Positions 33,618-45,858 of a DNA stretch of 64,000 nucleotides are shown here, in pieces. The translations under genes were made by a program, and so were the position numbers. The notes below the pieces were generated by a model, which saw nothing but the letters and a program-made list of their open reading frames with translations, searched no databases and had not been told where the DNA came from. Source of the stretch: Cytospora piceicola (Eukaryota; Ascomycota; Sordariomycetes; Diaporthales; Cytosporaceae); the NCBI GenBank assembly GCA_023375675.1, contig JALQBC010000012.1, positions 620,001 through 684,000 on the forward strand, written 5' to 3'. Position 1 is the stretch's first letter; each line of letters begins with the position of its first letter.

Positions 33618-34826
33618 CTTGACAGGATGGAAGGGGGAAAGTTGAGGATGAAGTATGGTGGAAGGCGGATGGAGTGCGTTTTCAGTGGAACACAGAAGGC
33701 GGGTTGATCAAGGGTCGTCTGCAACGCTGTAGTCTCTTTTAAAACGATTTCTGGACGCCCAATGGTTTTATTGCTTGAGGCTCAAGGTGAGTGATGAAAT
33801 CAGACGAATCACCGTTGAATGGAGTTGAGGCGCTTGGTCCATACTTTAAGTTGTATCCACTATCTACTTAGGTACTTAGTTAAGTACTGTGTAAGTAAGA
33901 CCGACACCAGGGGGACTCGGACGCTCTGCCAAGAAGCTCATTATGTGACTCGCAATCCCATACTTCCCTTGCGAAGATAAAGACGAACTAAAATGAGCCG
34001 AAATACATTATCAAGGCTTTGGAAAGCTTCCCAGGCCACCAAGTGGTGGCAGTCACTCACTGTACCGCCAACCGACAGTCTTTGAACCGCAGATCTAAGT
34101 ACGTGTCTTTGTACCTAAGTACAAGTACCTAGATACTTAGGTACTTAGGTAGCTACAAGGGTTCAACATTATCTATCCCTTCGCACCTACACGTCCCTCA
34201 CTCTTTATGACCTACGATACCTGCCTTGGATTAAACTCGAGAAGTCTGGCATATAGAAGTTAATTGACCAATCACAGCCTCTAGATTTGGCAATATCTGA
34301 ATATTTGGCAGCTTCTACCAAAAAAGCATCGAGGAATATTTGGTAGATGCACGTGCCTTCGCGTCGAAATCTTGGGTGTTACCCCACATTAAGTGGTTGG
34401 GGAAGCGTGTATGTGCATAGTGCGTTCAGGCGCGCCATTGTTCTTTTTTTTTTCTGCAGACGGAAACGTTGTCAGGGTTGCCGCCTACTTCAACTTTCTC
34501 ATCCTCAACGCCCGCCTCCGAATCTGGGCACTCTTTCGTCGTAGCCAAACCTCGTCTCTTTCTTTCCTTCTACAAACGACTCTTCCACAATACAATCTCA
34601 GTCTTGCAATTGCAATCTGAAGCTTGTACTACAGCCCGAGGCTGTGTCGAAAACTAAAGAGCAAATTACCCACCCGTTAGTTGGGGTTCGAGGACGGGTT
34701 CCTGACCTCACTTTTCCCCTTCTCACTTAACTTTACGAAACCTTGTCACTATTACGCCGCAACTCATTGCGCGCCTCCACGAACGAAATCAACCCACTTA
34801 CTGTTTCTACCAAGATTTTAATCGTT
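33618..34826. promoter_or_regulatory. divergent intergenic region VMA21/FUN30
   Basis: 1.2 kb between divergent starts, so both promoters should lie here. It has two clusters of TACTTAGGTA/TACCTAAGTA motifs at about 33860-33900 and 34095-34155. No supported ORF. Confidence 0.45.
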
Positions 34827-37800
34827 ATGAATTCCTCGTCACCCTTCAAGTCATCTGACCGCGCGGTCACTTCCGCGAGCAGTCCCATCGCCGGTCTCCC
34901 AGAAGACCCAATCACCATCTGCGATTCGAGCGACGACTCCCAGGCTTCGCCTTACTTTACACAACCAACTCAGGTTGTCAGTCGACCCACTCTTGGTGCG
35001 AACAAGACGATGGAAACTCAACCCACCCAGATCGTCAACCGGCCAGTCCTTGGCTCAGCCTCTAGAACCAAAACCTCGCCAGCTCAACCTTCGTCTCCTC
35101 GATCCGCCAGCGAGGTTGAGGTCCCTGCCTCGTCACCGTTCCAGAAACCACCTCGCGCGTCTCCCCCAAAACAAATAAGCAACCTTATGGCGCCTGCTGG
35201 AACCTATTACAGACGCCCTGTGAATCCGGCAATTGTCACGAAGGGAGACCGCAAGTCTACTCCAGAGAAGCGCAAGCATAATGACATCTCGGAGGACGAA
35301 CTTATCTCCTCCCCTCGAAAACGCGCAGACAGTTCGTCGCCCGAGCGACCTGCACGAGGCGACATTCAACGTTCCTCCTTCGAGCGACAGGGCCAGCAAG
35401 CCGTATCGCTTGTCAAGTCCAAGCACATTTCCCCGCTCCGAAAGCGCGCCGATCAGTTCAACGAGAAGTTCGATGCTCGGATTCAGCAGCTAGCCAACAA
35501 AGCCCGCAAGGATTTGAAGGGAAAGCACTCCCTGGACCTTTGCGCAAATATTCTCAAGGCGTACAAATGCAATTATACTGCGGCTCTCCGTACCCTGTCC
35601 GAGATGTCCCCTAAGCCGGCCAAGGCGGCCAAATCGTCGTCAACGTCCTCTCTGTCCAGCGCCGTTGCTTCGCCTTCCCAGCGTTCGAGAGCATCTTCAC
35701 ATAGCTCTGAGCCGCCCCGCAGCCCATCGCCCCCTCCCAAGCGAAGACGACTCGTTCGGGGTCGAAACCCCAAGGCTTCCACAGGCTCTCTCCAAGACCA
35801 GCAATCCCCTTCTACCCTCATCAGCCTCGTTGACGACGAGGACGATGAAGAGGACCCTATTTCCAACGATAAGGACGATGGAGATAATTATGTATCCGAC
35901 GGGGAGGAGGAGTCTGCTGAAGAGAGTGAGGCCGAGGGCAAGGTTCCTGAGAAAGCTGCCGAGAAGATCCTCGTTGGGTCCAAGCGTACTGCAAAGATTT
36001 TGCAATACCTGAACGTCTGCTCCATCGGAAGCTTGACGGCTGACGCCAAGATCAAGAAGGACGAAGCAAAGCACATGATCAGCAAGCGACCCTTCAGAAG
36101 CTCCGACCAGGTCAAGGCCGTAACCAATTTCAAGAGTGTCCGCGGCAAAAAGGTCAAGCAGCCACTGGGAGAAGAAGTTTTCGACGAGCTTGTCGGATAC
36201 ATGAAGAGACTCGATGCCATTGACCGAATTGTTCAATACTGCGATACTCAAGGGTACAAGGCGAAGACCAAGATGGCTTGTTGGAAGATGGATCGCACGG
36301 GCAGGGTCAACGACGCAGCCAATACCTCTGGTCCCATTCTGCCGCACCCCAAGGAGCCTACGTCCATGCAGGGACACTGTAACATGCAGCCCTATCAACT
36401 GTTCGGTATGAACTGGATGTGGCAAATCTACAGCCAAGGACTTGGCGGGATTCTGGCAGATGACATGGGACTCGGGAAGACGTGCGAAGTTGTTTCTTTC
36501 CTAGCTCTTCTGAAGGACATGTACGATACGGGAAAGATACAAGGCGAGAAGCGGCCCAATTTGGTCGTTGTCCCACCTTCCGTCCTGAGGAATTGGGCGC
36601 TGGAATTTGAGAAGTTTGCTCCGGAGCTCTCGGTCATAACCTACACCGGCCCGCCAGATATTCGAGACGAGCTCGCCTACCAGATCAAGGAGGCTCCAGA
36701 AGAGTATGATGCCATTCTCACATCCTACTCCCAGATGAACCGACCGAGGGATGCCAACGCCATGAATTCGATTGGCATCAATGCCGCAATCTTCGATGAG
36801 GGCCACCAGTTGAAGAACCCCAACGCCAAGATCTACAACGACCTGATCCGAATCTCAGCGGATTGGAAGCTCATCTTGACCGGAACCCCTATCCAGAACA
36901 ACATCATGGAGATGATGTCCTTGCTCAAGTTCCTCTCGCCACAGGTCTTTCAAAATGACAGCAGGCACATCGAGGAGTTATTCGCGCAGAGGGCGTCTCT
37001 TCAGGAAGTGAGCGAAGGTGCGGTGCTTCTCAGCGATCGTGTCAAGCGAGCGAGGAGCATCTTGGATCCTTTCATCCTTAAGCGGACGAAGGAAGAGGTC
37101 ATGACCGACATGCCATCCAAGATTCGAAAACTGGCATACTGCCAAATGCACGAAGGCCAGAAGGTGCTGTACGACGACCTCGCGTCCAAGTTTCGAGACG
37201 CCAAGGCTCACAAGGCCATGAGGGGAGGGCGGAAGAACGATATGAACAACCCCTGGATTCAACTTCGCAAGGCGGCCATACATCCACAGCTCTTCCGCCG
37301 CTTTTTCGACGACAAGAAGTGTGAGGAAATGGCCAGGATCCTCATGAAGAACGTGTCCCAGGAAGACCTGAGACAGCCGAACATCCAGCACCTCACTGAC
37401 GAGCTCAAGGGTGAATCCGATTTCCAGCTTCATCTTTGGTGCCGGGACTATTCTTGTATCCGCAAATTCGACTGCCCCGACGATACATGGCTAGAGAGTG
37501 GCAAGATCGAGAAGTTGTTGGAGCTCATCGGCGAGTTTCAGAAGAACAAGGACCGCGTCCTGGTCTTTTCGCGATTCTCCTTGGTCATTTCCATCCTGGA
37601 GGAGTGCCTAGCGCAGGCGGGTATCAATTACCGTGTCCTGCAGGGCGAAACCGCGGTCGAGCAACGTCAGGATCTTGTCGACGAGTTCAACACGGACGAG
37701 TCCATCACGGTCTTCTTGCTCACCACCAAGGCTGGCGGAACAGGACTCAACCTCACTTCTGCCAACAAAGTGATCCTCTTCGACCAATCGGACAACCCCC

Positions 37801-38116
37801 AAGATGACATCCAGGTACTTATCAAACCCCTCCCTACCCAAACCTCTTTTTCGTTCCGACTAACTCATCTCATTAGGCCGAGAACCGCGCTCATCGCATG
37901 GGTCAGAAGCGGGAGGTTGAGGTCGTGCGTCTGCTCTCGAAGGGCACCATCGACGAGCTTATCTACAGGGCCTGCCAGAAGAAGCTGGAGCTCGCAGGCC
38001 AGATCACAGGTCACAATGAGGACATCAGTGGCGAAGAGGTGCAGGCCATGGTCACCAAGATGCTGCTCGAGCAGCCAACGCCGGGCCTCGTCACTCCTCC
38101 CAAGTCCGAGCTGTGA
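34827..38116 (+). CDS. FUN30: SNF2-family chromatin remodeller Fun30 (SMARCAD1/ETL1 type)
   Basis: Two exons (34827-37814, 37877-38116) encode 1075 aa. The intron (GTACTT...TAG) links NPQDDIQ to AENRAHRMGQKREVEVVRLL, the conserved end of the helicase core. The N-terminal ~450 residues are Ser/Pro-rich with acidic runs. The helicase starts near residue 530: GGILADDMGLGKT (Walker A), DEGHQLKN (motif II, about 656), LTGTPIQNN (motif III), then LVFSRFS and TKAGGTGLNLTSAN in the second lobe. The spacing and GLGKTCEVVSFLALL fit Fun30 rather than Ino80/Swr1. Fun30 slides or edits nucleosomes at silent heterochromatin and promotes DNA end resection. A region near 215-260 may be CUE-like. An in-frame upstream Met at 34743 exists, but 34827 (MNSSSPFKSS) looks more likely. 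Confidence 0.93.
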
Positions 38117-39379
38117 TGGGCACGCCACTCACCTGGGGAACAGAAAGAAACGAAAATACATAAAAAGAAAGGCTCAAGCAGGCGGTCGATAGATTTTTAA
38201 TGCATCGCGAAGGCATCGTGGGTTAGACGACGATTGCATTGTTCATTCGGCATCGTATGCCAGAGGGGGGCGAGTCGTCAACATGCAATGAGCTTTATGC
38301 ATCTACATTTGCTTTCTTGCAAGGCATGGAACTGGGAAGGAGGCAGGCGTCATCAGGATTTGTCGATAGCGATACCCAGTTATTTGACTGTTCCCAGCCG
38401 GTCAATGATCGCATGGAAAACGGCGTTTGTGTGCAGGGCGCTGTTTTTCGAGATACGGAACAGATGTGGTTTTGTTACGAGATTAGACGGTTGTTAAATT
38501 GCACGTACACGAACGCAGGTTCATAGAAGTGAATGGAATCACACTTGAAGTAAACCCTTTGATAGATCATCCTGGTGTCTTGGTTTTTGTGTCTCGCACG
38601 TCTGAATACCTAGGCTAGGTATGTCTGGTGGATCGACTTGTTGTGATGGCAACCTGAGATGCAAACACAGGCATCCCCTGCCTCACCGGGTCGTTATCGG
38701 ACTCTCTACATAGAGCTTTATCTTATCTTGAGAGCTTCACTCGATATTACGTCATAGCCTTGTTGCTGTGAATGTTCGGTGTCGGCGGGCAGTTTCGGGG
38801 CCAAGCCTTCCAATGTTCACTACCTAGCTCAATGAGTGGTGCTCATTAATGAGCCGGAGGTTGTCAAGATGTAAGTACAGTACTACCTAGGTACCTAGGT
38901 ATGGTAAAATCGAGGCAGGCTTGTACCGCACTACAGTTATAGCACGTGCTAGAAGGGACGTCATCCCACGTGTTTATCAAATTTACCAAATTTAGCTACG
39001 TAATTGCTGTTTGTACGATTTGGAGGCCATTGGAAGCAAGCACATGGTGGTGGTGGTAATTCGACATGTGCCAGGGTTTTACCGAGTTTGCTGCGGCCCG
39101 GACGGCTGGGCTCTCTACCTATGTACCATGTGGATTAATTGCGAGGGGCTGGGATAATTTCAACATTTCTTCTCTTTTCCTTCCCCGTACAACAAACAGA
39201 CTTACTCCACGATCCTACGAATACATACCGAGACACATTTACACACAAGTCAAATAGAGGCAAGTACCGCCCGCCAACCCAATTACGGTAGCCTAGAAGC
39301 CGAGCTGACATTCATCCTTGTCATACATAGCCCGACATCCTCTTCTACCCCAGCGAAAGAGAGAGACCCAATAAACAAC
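38117..39379. other. intergenic region
   Basis: About 1.26 kb, same-strand neighbours. It holds the FUN30 3' untranslated region and the promoter of the DUF3602 gene. A CTACCTAGGTACCTAGGTA cluster lies at about 38884-38902. No supported ORF. Confidence 0.45.
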
Positions 39380-40057
39380 ATGACCGGACCAGAAGTTTCT
39401 CATGGACGCGGCGGGGCTGGAAATATCACTCCGGATGAAACCCAGTATGTGGACGCTGAGATCGTTCGGGAGGGCGAGCCCGGTACCGGTGTGAGCACTG
39501 GACGAGGAGGTACGTGATCTCAAGCAGTCTGGAGTTTTTGTTTATCTCTTGTTGTTTTCGCCCTCCGGTATCCCACACAAAGAGGAAGGAGTCAAAAGGA
39601 CGGGTGTCTTTGCCCTTCTTATCTTTTGCGCTATCCCGTGCCGGGCGCCATGAGCCCATTTCGGCTGCGCGGCGCTTGATAAGGAAGCTGGGTGTTGTGG
39701 GCTGGAATCTGGCTTGGCCTTTTGAGTGCACCACGGCGCTTTGACCCGGAGGGGAAGAAAAGAAAAGAATACAACGATTTGAAGTTTTCCTTCTCTAACG
39801 ATCTGACAGGCGCTGCCAACATCGTCGACCACGACGCCGCCGGGCCTAGGACGGACAAGGAGGTGGTGCCCGATGCGGCGGTGCGGCCCAGCACCGACGA
39901 TCAGGACCACCACGTCGGGAGGGGCGGGGCCGGGAACGAGCACCTCGCGCCGGGGCATGAGCACCACCACGACAGCAAGAAGAAGAAGGAGGGGCAGCCG
40001 CCCACAGGGCTGGCGGATAAGCTGAAGGCCAAGATTGTGGGTGTGTTCAAGAAGTGA
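39380..40057 (+). CDS. DUF3602 / Par32-like protein
   Basis: Two exons (39380-39509, 39810-40057) encode 125 aa. The intron is 300 nt, long for this genome, with GTACGT donor and GACAG acceptor. The protein is polar and His/Lys/Gly-rich and carries repeats of the GRGGAGN type: GRGGAGNIT near the start, GRGG|AANIV across the exon junction and GRGGAGNEH in exon 2. This repeat defines the fungal DUF3602 family, which includes yeast Par32, a TORC1/nitrogen-signalling protein that represses ammonium transporters. Family membership is clear from the repeats; the yeast function is only suggestive because the protein is short. The C-terminus GLADKLKAKIVGVFKK could form an amphipathic helix. Confidence 0.8.
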
Positions 40058-40955
40058 ACGAATGGACAGTTCGGGAGTTGGAAGATATGTTTCTGGAGTG
40101 TTGGGAAGGGAGGGGGGGGGTGTCTCATAAGTGATTGGGACCGGAGGGATGGTGGTTCTAATGAGTTTCGCTCTTCCTTTTTGCTGATGATATCCTCTGC
40201 CGTCGTGGCATCTTTAGAATTAGTTACTGCAATGATTGTGTTATGGCTTCAAACGGCGACCGAGCGATGCTTGTCTATCACTTGGTCTATATACTTACTG
40301 CTAGCCACCTATAGTACTCGTGAAGTCCGATGCCGCCATAAGTACCTAGTAGCTACCCAGGTAGTTATTTAGCCTTGTTAGATTACTTATTACAGCTGGG
40401 TTAAAGCCGACTGTACGTTGGCAAAAGCCTCCCTTATTACTACAAATACCTACTTAGGTAGGTAGTCAAACCCACGAGCAGACTGTCTGACTGTCAGTCT
40501 GGTACGTACCACTAGTATACAGTGGGACCGGGGTCCGCCAAGCTGCCAAGCGGACCTTGCCGGTTTAAGTGCTGTCACGGGTCCCAGGCCTCCTCACCGT
40601 TCAGCCCCCAGCCTCTTGCCAGCCCTTGCTCAGTTGTGGTCTGCTCACGGTAATCAAGTCTCACTATATGACTTGATCCGCTCACAACGCCGTTTCTGAG
40701 CTGGCTCATGGGCGACTGCGTCTATGTGTCTAACAAACAGTCTTGGAGTTACATCCAGTTACAGTGCATGGCCTAGTAGTGTGTGCGCTTTACCAAATAA
40801 CAGGCCACGGCTTATTACCTTCCTACAACGCCTTCCTTACCCCATTCCTCTCACACGCTGGCCAAAGCCTGTCCTGCACGGTGCAGCCGGTACGGAGCAG
40901 TCCCAAAGCTACCAAGCTACGTGGTACCTCCCCCGTGTCCCCAGACCGCAATATT
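40058..40955. other. intergenic region upstream of ATG22
   Basis: 0.9 kb, with TACCTAGTAG/CTACTTAGGTAGG motifs at about 40339-40465. An in-frame upstream Met at 40743 precedes the ATG22 start, but the intervening sequence is not family-like. No separate gene. Confidence 0.4.
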
Positions 40956-43162
40956 ATGGCCCCGAGGAACGATGACCCACGACCTCCACCCTTGCCACGC
41001 CTATATTCGCTGTCTCACGCATCCAAGAGGTCTTTTCTTTCTCACTCCTCGTCCTTCGAGGCCGACGACGAGCGTTCTACCAGTATATCCCGTTCGTCTG
41101 ACGATATCGAGGGGCACTCCGCCATGTCTCCTCGTCACAGTAGCGACTCTACCATGCCTCCTCTTCGGTACCCCGGTGAGGATACCCGCCGTAAGTTTCA
41201 CATCGCTGGCTTTGGACTCTGCTGCAAATAGTTGAGCATCCATACTCATGTGATTTTTTCCCTTCCAATGTAGCAACGAGCTTGAAGGAGTTGAGGGGAT
41301 GGTACACGTATGCTTTCGCAGCCGAAACATACGTTGTTTGTGGTGAGTAAATTTGTCAACTTTCCAGCCTCGCGATGATAATGTTCCTGACTGTGCTCTA
41401 GCAATTGGTATGTGACTTCAATTTAAATTTGGGCCGTCCACTTTTCGTCTCTGCAATTCCGACGCCCATGTCTCGACATTATGGCTTCTTCTGATGCTGT
41501 GTAGGCTCCTTCATTCCTATCCTCCTTGAAAGTTTAGCCCGAGAAAATGGTGTCCTGCTCAAAAGTGGAAAGCCGTGCGGCCCAAGCAACGATAAACTGG
41601 ATGACGACGGAAAGCAGTGCGTTGTCCGTGTTCTAGGGCTCGAAATCAACACGGCAAGTTTCGCCATGTACACATTTGCCATCAGCGTCTTGTTGCAAGC
41701 ACTGCTCGTCGTGAGCATCAGCTCATTCGCGGATCATGGCCAATACCGCAAGAAGCTCCTGTTGGGCTTCGCAGGGGTCGGTAGCACGTGTGTGATGCTC
41801 TACATTTTCATCTCAAAGGAGGTCTACATCCTTGGTGGCGTCCTGGCTATCGTATCCAATGTTTCCTTCGGCGCATCCTTTGTTCTCCTAAACTCGTTCT
41901 TGCCCCTCCTCGTCCGTAACCATCCTGATGTCCTCTACGCCGAGGGCACAGTGACACCTGATCTTGTCACAACAAACGGCGAATCGCAGCGCATGGAAAC
42001 CTCTCAAGATGAAGAAGACGAGCTCATCCTCGACAACAATTCTACCACAGGCTTGCTGGATGGTGGAGCTCATCATGCGCTGCGGAAGGTTCTCACCCAC
42101 GAAGATCAGACTTCAGTGGAGCTCAAATTGTCGACAGAAATATCCGCCAAGGGCATCGGTATAGGTTACGCAGCCGGGCTCTTCGTGCAATGCGTCGCCA
42201 TTCTCATCCTTGTTCAGATGAAGAGCTCTACCTGGTCTTTGCGGGTTGTCCTCCTTGTCATCGGAGCTTGGTGGGCTCTTTTCACTGTTCCTGCCGCCTT
42301 CTGGCTTAGACCGCGGCCAGGGCCGCCGCTCCCGGCACGAAACGGCCGCAGTGGCATCGGGGCGCTGTTTGCCTACACGGCCTACGCGTGGAAGTCTATA
42401 TACAACACTGTGCGACTAGCGAGACGGCTGTTCGATATCGTCCTGTTCCTCGGGGCGTGGTTTTTGCTTTCTGACGCCATCGCCACGACCTCGTCGACTG
42501 CGATCCTCTTCGCTAAAACAACACTGCACATGGAGGCATGGGCACTTGGCATGATCAGCGTTATATCTACCACTGCCGGGATTGCTGGTGCACTCTCGTG
42601 GTCCTGGATATCACGACGGTTCAGCCTCAAGCCCCACCACACCCTCCTGGCGTGCATAGCTCTGTTCGAGCTCATCCCGATCTACGGTCTCCTGGGCTAC
42701 CTGCCGATCGTGAAGCGCTGGGGCGTCATCGGGCTCCAGCAACCCTGGGAGATGTATCCGCTGGCTGCCGTGTACGGCTTCGTCCTAGGCGGTCTTAGTA
42801 GCTACTGCCGGGCTGTTTACGGAGAGCTGATCCCTCCCGGGTCCGAGGCGGCCTTCTACGCACTGTACGCCATTACGGACAAGGGTTCAAGCGTGTTTGG
42901 TCCCTTCATCGTCGGCGCTATCATCGACGGGACGGGTGAGATCCGGCCTGCGTTCTGGTTCCTGGCATGTCTCGTGGGCCTGCCCGCCCCGCTGATCTAT
43001 TTTGTCAATGTCGAGCGCGGTAAGGTGGAGGCGGAAAAGCTGGTTGATGCTATTGAGGGGTTTAAAACCCAACAGGGAAATTCTGGTGGGGGCGAGAATC
43101 AGGGGATGTTGGCTCATGATGGTGAGGAGGGCGATGAGGATGTCGAACGAAGGGGTGAGTGA
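40956..43162 (+). CDS. ATG22: autophagy-related protein 22, vacuolar amino-acid effluxer
   Basis: Four exons: 40956-41190, 41274-41342, 41402-41407 (6 nt) and 41505-43162, total 655 aa. The spliced sequence reads LRGWYTYAFAAETYVVCAIG, then SFIPILLESLARENGVLL, the first helix of Atg22. The six bases CAATTG supply the A-I-G junction. About 11 further membrane helices follow, including NVSFGASFVLLNSFLPLL and the late GGLSSYCRAVYGELIPPGSEAAF motif typical of the family. Atg22 is an MFS-type protein of the vacuole membrane that exports amino acids released by autophagic breakdown. The first ~78 residues are a Ser-rich cytosolic tail. Start at 40956 gives MAPRNDDPRPPP, matching the usual short polar N-terminus. 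Confidence 0.93.
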
Positions 43163-44430
43163 CACTGGACGTGGGGAGCTACTTGATGCACAGCGGAGGC
43201 GCATTACGGCGCAGTGTTGAATTGGGATTTATTTGCTCTTGCTCTGTTGGTCATGGTAAATTTTTTGGGTACTGATGATTCATGAATGCGTGAGGGGAAA
43301 TTTGGTCTGTAAATTTGGGATATGGCCAGATAGTCCAATGGCTCAATCATGTATCGTCCTCCTGTCTGTCATGTAGTATACTCACCTGTAGATATACCTA
43401 CTTAGGTATTCACGGATCAGTATGTGTGGCCATGTGCTTATCATGCAGGGCGACTGCCGGATTCAAGTACACACATCTACCACACGGCCGTACTAACCGA
43501 AAGGGGTAGTGGCTTCCCCACAGAAGCTCACGATCCTCCGTCCAGGTCAGTCAGGTCCTGGCCAACCACTCCCTGGGGTCCCCCGCCCCCTCTGGCGCCG
43601 CTGAACCCGTGCAGCCCGTGGTGGCCCAGAGGTGGCATGATAGTGGCTCCTCCCCTGCATAACGGCCAAATATTCACCCGTCGCCTGTTTTTGGGCGCAA
43701 CAACTGCCTGCAAGCCAGGCGGAAGGCGGGAAGGCGGAGGCGGGACTTTGGTTGCTGCAAAAAGTCCCATTTTGGCCCATCTGCTTGCGACTGGAAGGGT
43801 GCTCTGTGCTCTGTGCCATTCTGTACCACTTGCCAGCCACCGTTTCTCTCCCACCCCCCCCCTCCGGCCAAAGCTCCGCATTGTTGCGACGCGTATCCGA
43901 GAAATTTGATCGTGACAACTCGCCAACGGCGGCACCACAGCAACTCGCGACCGTATCAATTTTCATCGCCAATTGTCCCCGGCGCATCGACTACACAAAA
44001 CTGCCATCCACTCCAAGCTTCTTGGCGTTTGCGGTCCTCAGGCGATCTGGCAATTCGGCCCGTTCTGTCCCTCCCGCCGTCCCATTGCGCTCGCTCCTCC
44101 TCGAAGAGAGCCACGCCCTTTATCTTACTACCCTCCCCAGCCACTCCTATTGCGCACTTCCGACTGTCGCATTTCTGGCACCGGCAAGCTGTTCACTCTA
44201 ACCGGCACCGGCTAGGTCACACGAGGCCGCCCTTGAGAGTCTTCCTCCGGCTATCGTCTGGCGATCCACGTGAACCAGTACCGCCTGGAGGTGTTATCGT
44301 CGGAAAATAGAGTCCCCTGCCTCGACCTCTCAATGGTCCTGGAGATTGTCTAAATCTCTTCCATTCGATCTCTCTCTATCTCTCTATCTCAGCCGATCCT
44401 TAGTGACGACGACCCCCTCCCACGAACGAA
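43163..44430. other. intergenic region upstream of BAH-PHD gene
   Basis: About 1.27 kb. A TACCTACTTAGGTA motif lies near 43397. The sequence is CT-rich toward 44430, including a TCTCTCTATCTCTCTATCTC run at about 44370-44390. Open frames on both strands at 43.5-44.2 kb have no protein features. Confidence 0.4.
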
Positions 44431-45858
44431 ATGGCCGCCCCACGGAAGCGAACTCGCGACATCGACGAGGCCAGCAGGGCCGAGTGTCCCTTCAGTATAC
44501 GCCTGGTCGACCCCAAGGACAAGGATCAGAAGAAGAAGAAGCGCAGGCGAACTGAAGACGATGGCGAAGACGGGCCTTCCAAGACTCCCGTGCAGATGTC
44601 CCCCTTCGCGCCTTCGGGCAAGTTCAGGACCCACGAGACAATGGATGTTCACTACGTGGTCGAACCCTTGAAGAGATGGTCCGAGATGACCCGGTATAAC
44701 AGTTTTGTCCTGAACGGCTCTAAGTACTTCAGCGATAACTACATATTCGTCGCCAACGAGAGCACCATCGAGCGCCAGAAGTCCATGGCTAGCAGAGAAC
44801 AGCTTGGCCCGAGGCAGAAGTCTGACGATGACTGGGTTGCCCGGATTCTAGAGATCCGCGCCAGCGATGAGCACCATGTCTACGCCAGGGTTTACTGGAT
44901 GTACTGGCCCGACGAGCTGCCCATAGGTACCACGGATGGAAGGAAATCCGTGTCGGGTCGCCAGCCATACCACGGCCAGAACGAGTTGATCGCATCTAAC
45001 CACAGTAAGTCCGGAGTTGGGATAGGAGACGGGCTGGGTGCTGACCAATCTCTGCAGTGGACATAATCAACGTTGTTTCAGTCACCCAGCAAGCGACCGT
45101 GAACCAAGTTACGGATGAAAACGACGAGCAAATTCAGAGTGCGCTGTACTGGAGACAAGCCATTGATGTGCGAAATCTTGAGCTTTCGGTAAGCAAACAC
45201 CACATCCCAAGCTAGGAAAGAAGGCAGGCGCTGATGAGACTCTCCGCAGGCGGTCGAAAAGGTGTGCAAGTGTGACCAACCCGGAAACCCTGATAAGGTC
45301 TTGGTCGGGTGTTCCAACGAGAAGTGCAAGAAGTGGCTCCACGAGGAATGCCTGAAGCATGACGTTCTGATGAGAGTTTACGAGCAACTTGGTACCGACA
45401 AACCCCACAAGGCTTCTGACGTCAAGGAGGAAAAGGAGGAGGAAGCAAAGCGCCCCCTCAGCCCCGTCGAGCCGGGTACTGGCTCTGTTGCCGCAGAGCT
45501 TCCTATCCAGGTCAAGACCGACGGAGAGGGAGAAACTGTGAAGGCAAACGATTCGGTTGACGTCAAAGAGGAGTCTACCGTGGCGACTGAGGAAGGCTCC
45601 GCACAACCACAGAATGGCCGGGCCTCCACGGCTCAGACACCGACTGGCGAAACACCAGCCCGTAAGGTTGGGCGAGGACGCAAGAAGGCAGACGCTACTT
45701 CTACGAACTCGAAACTATACGAGGGTCTCTTTGAGGCGACCTTCATGCCAGACGACGACAAGTTTGAAATCAATGACCTGAGGGAAGGCATTGACGGCGG
45801 CGAGAAGACTTGGAAGGAGGATGTGAAGTGCCTCGTGTGCGGCACGCGTATTTGCTAA
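44431..45858 (+). CDS. BAH-PHD domain chromatin protein (EBS/EPR-1-like)
   Basis: Three exons (44431-45004, 45058-45188, 45250-45858) encode 437 aa. A basic stretch KKKKRRR near residues 35-41 suggests nuclear targeting. A BAH domain spans about 70-235: YNSFVLNGSKYFSDNYIFV, WVARILEIRASDEHHVYARV, YWMYWPDELP and ELIASNHMDIINVVSV. It is followed at about 237-275 by a zinc finger with PHD spacing, CKCDQPGNP..LVGCSNEKCKKWLHEECL. The order BAH then PHD is that of plant EBS/SHL and of Neurospora EPR-1, a reader of H3K27 methylation in polycomb-type silencing; orthology to EPR-1 is an inference. The C-terminus has a conserved-looking tail with KCLVCGTRIC. Confidence 0.85.
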
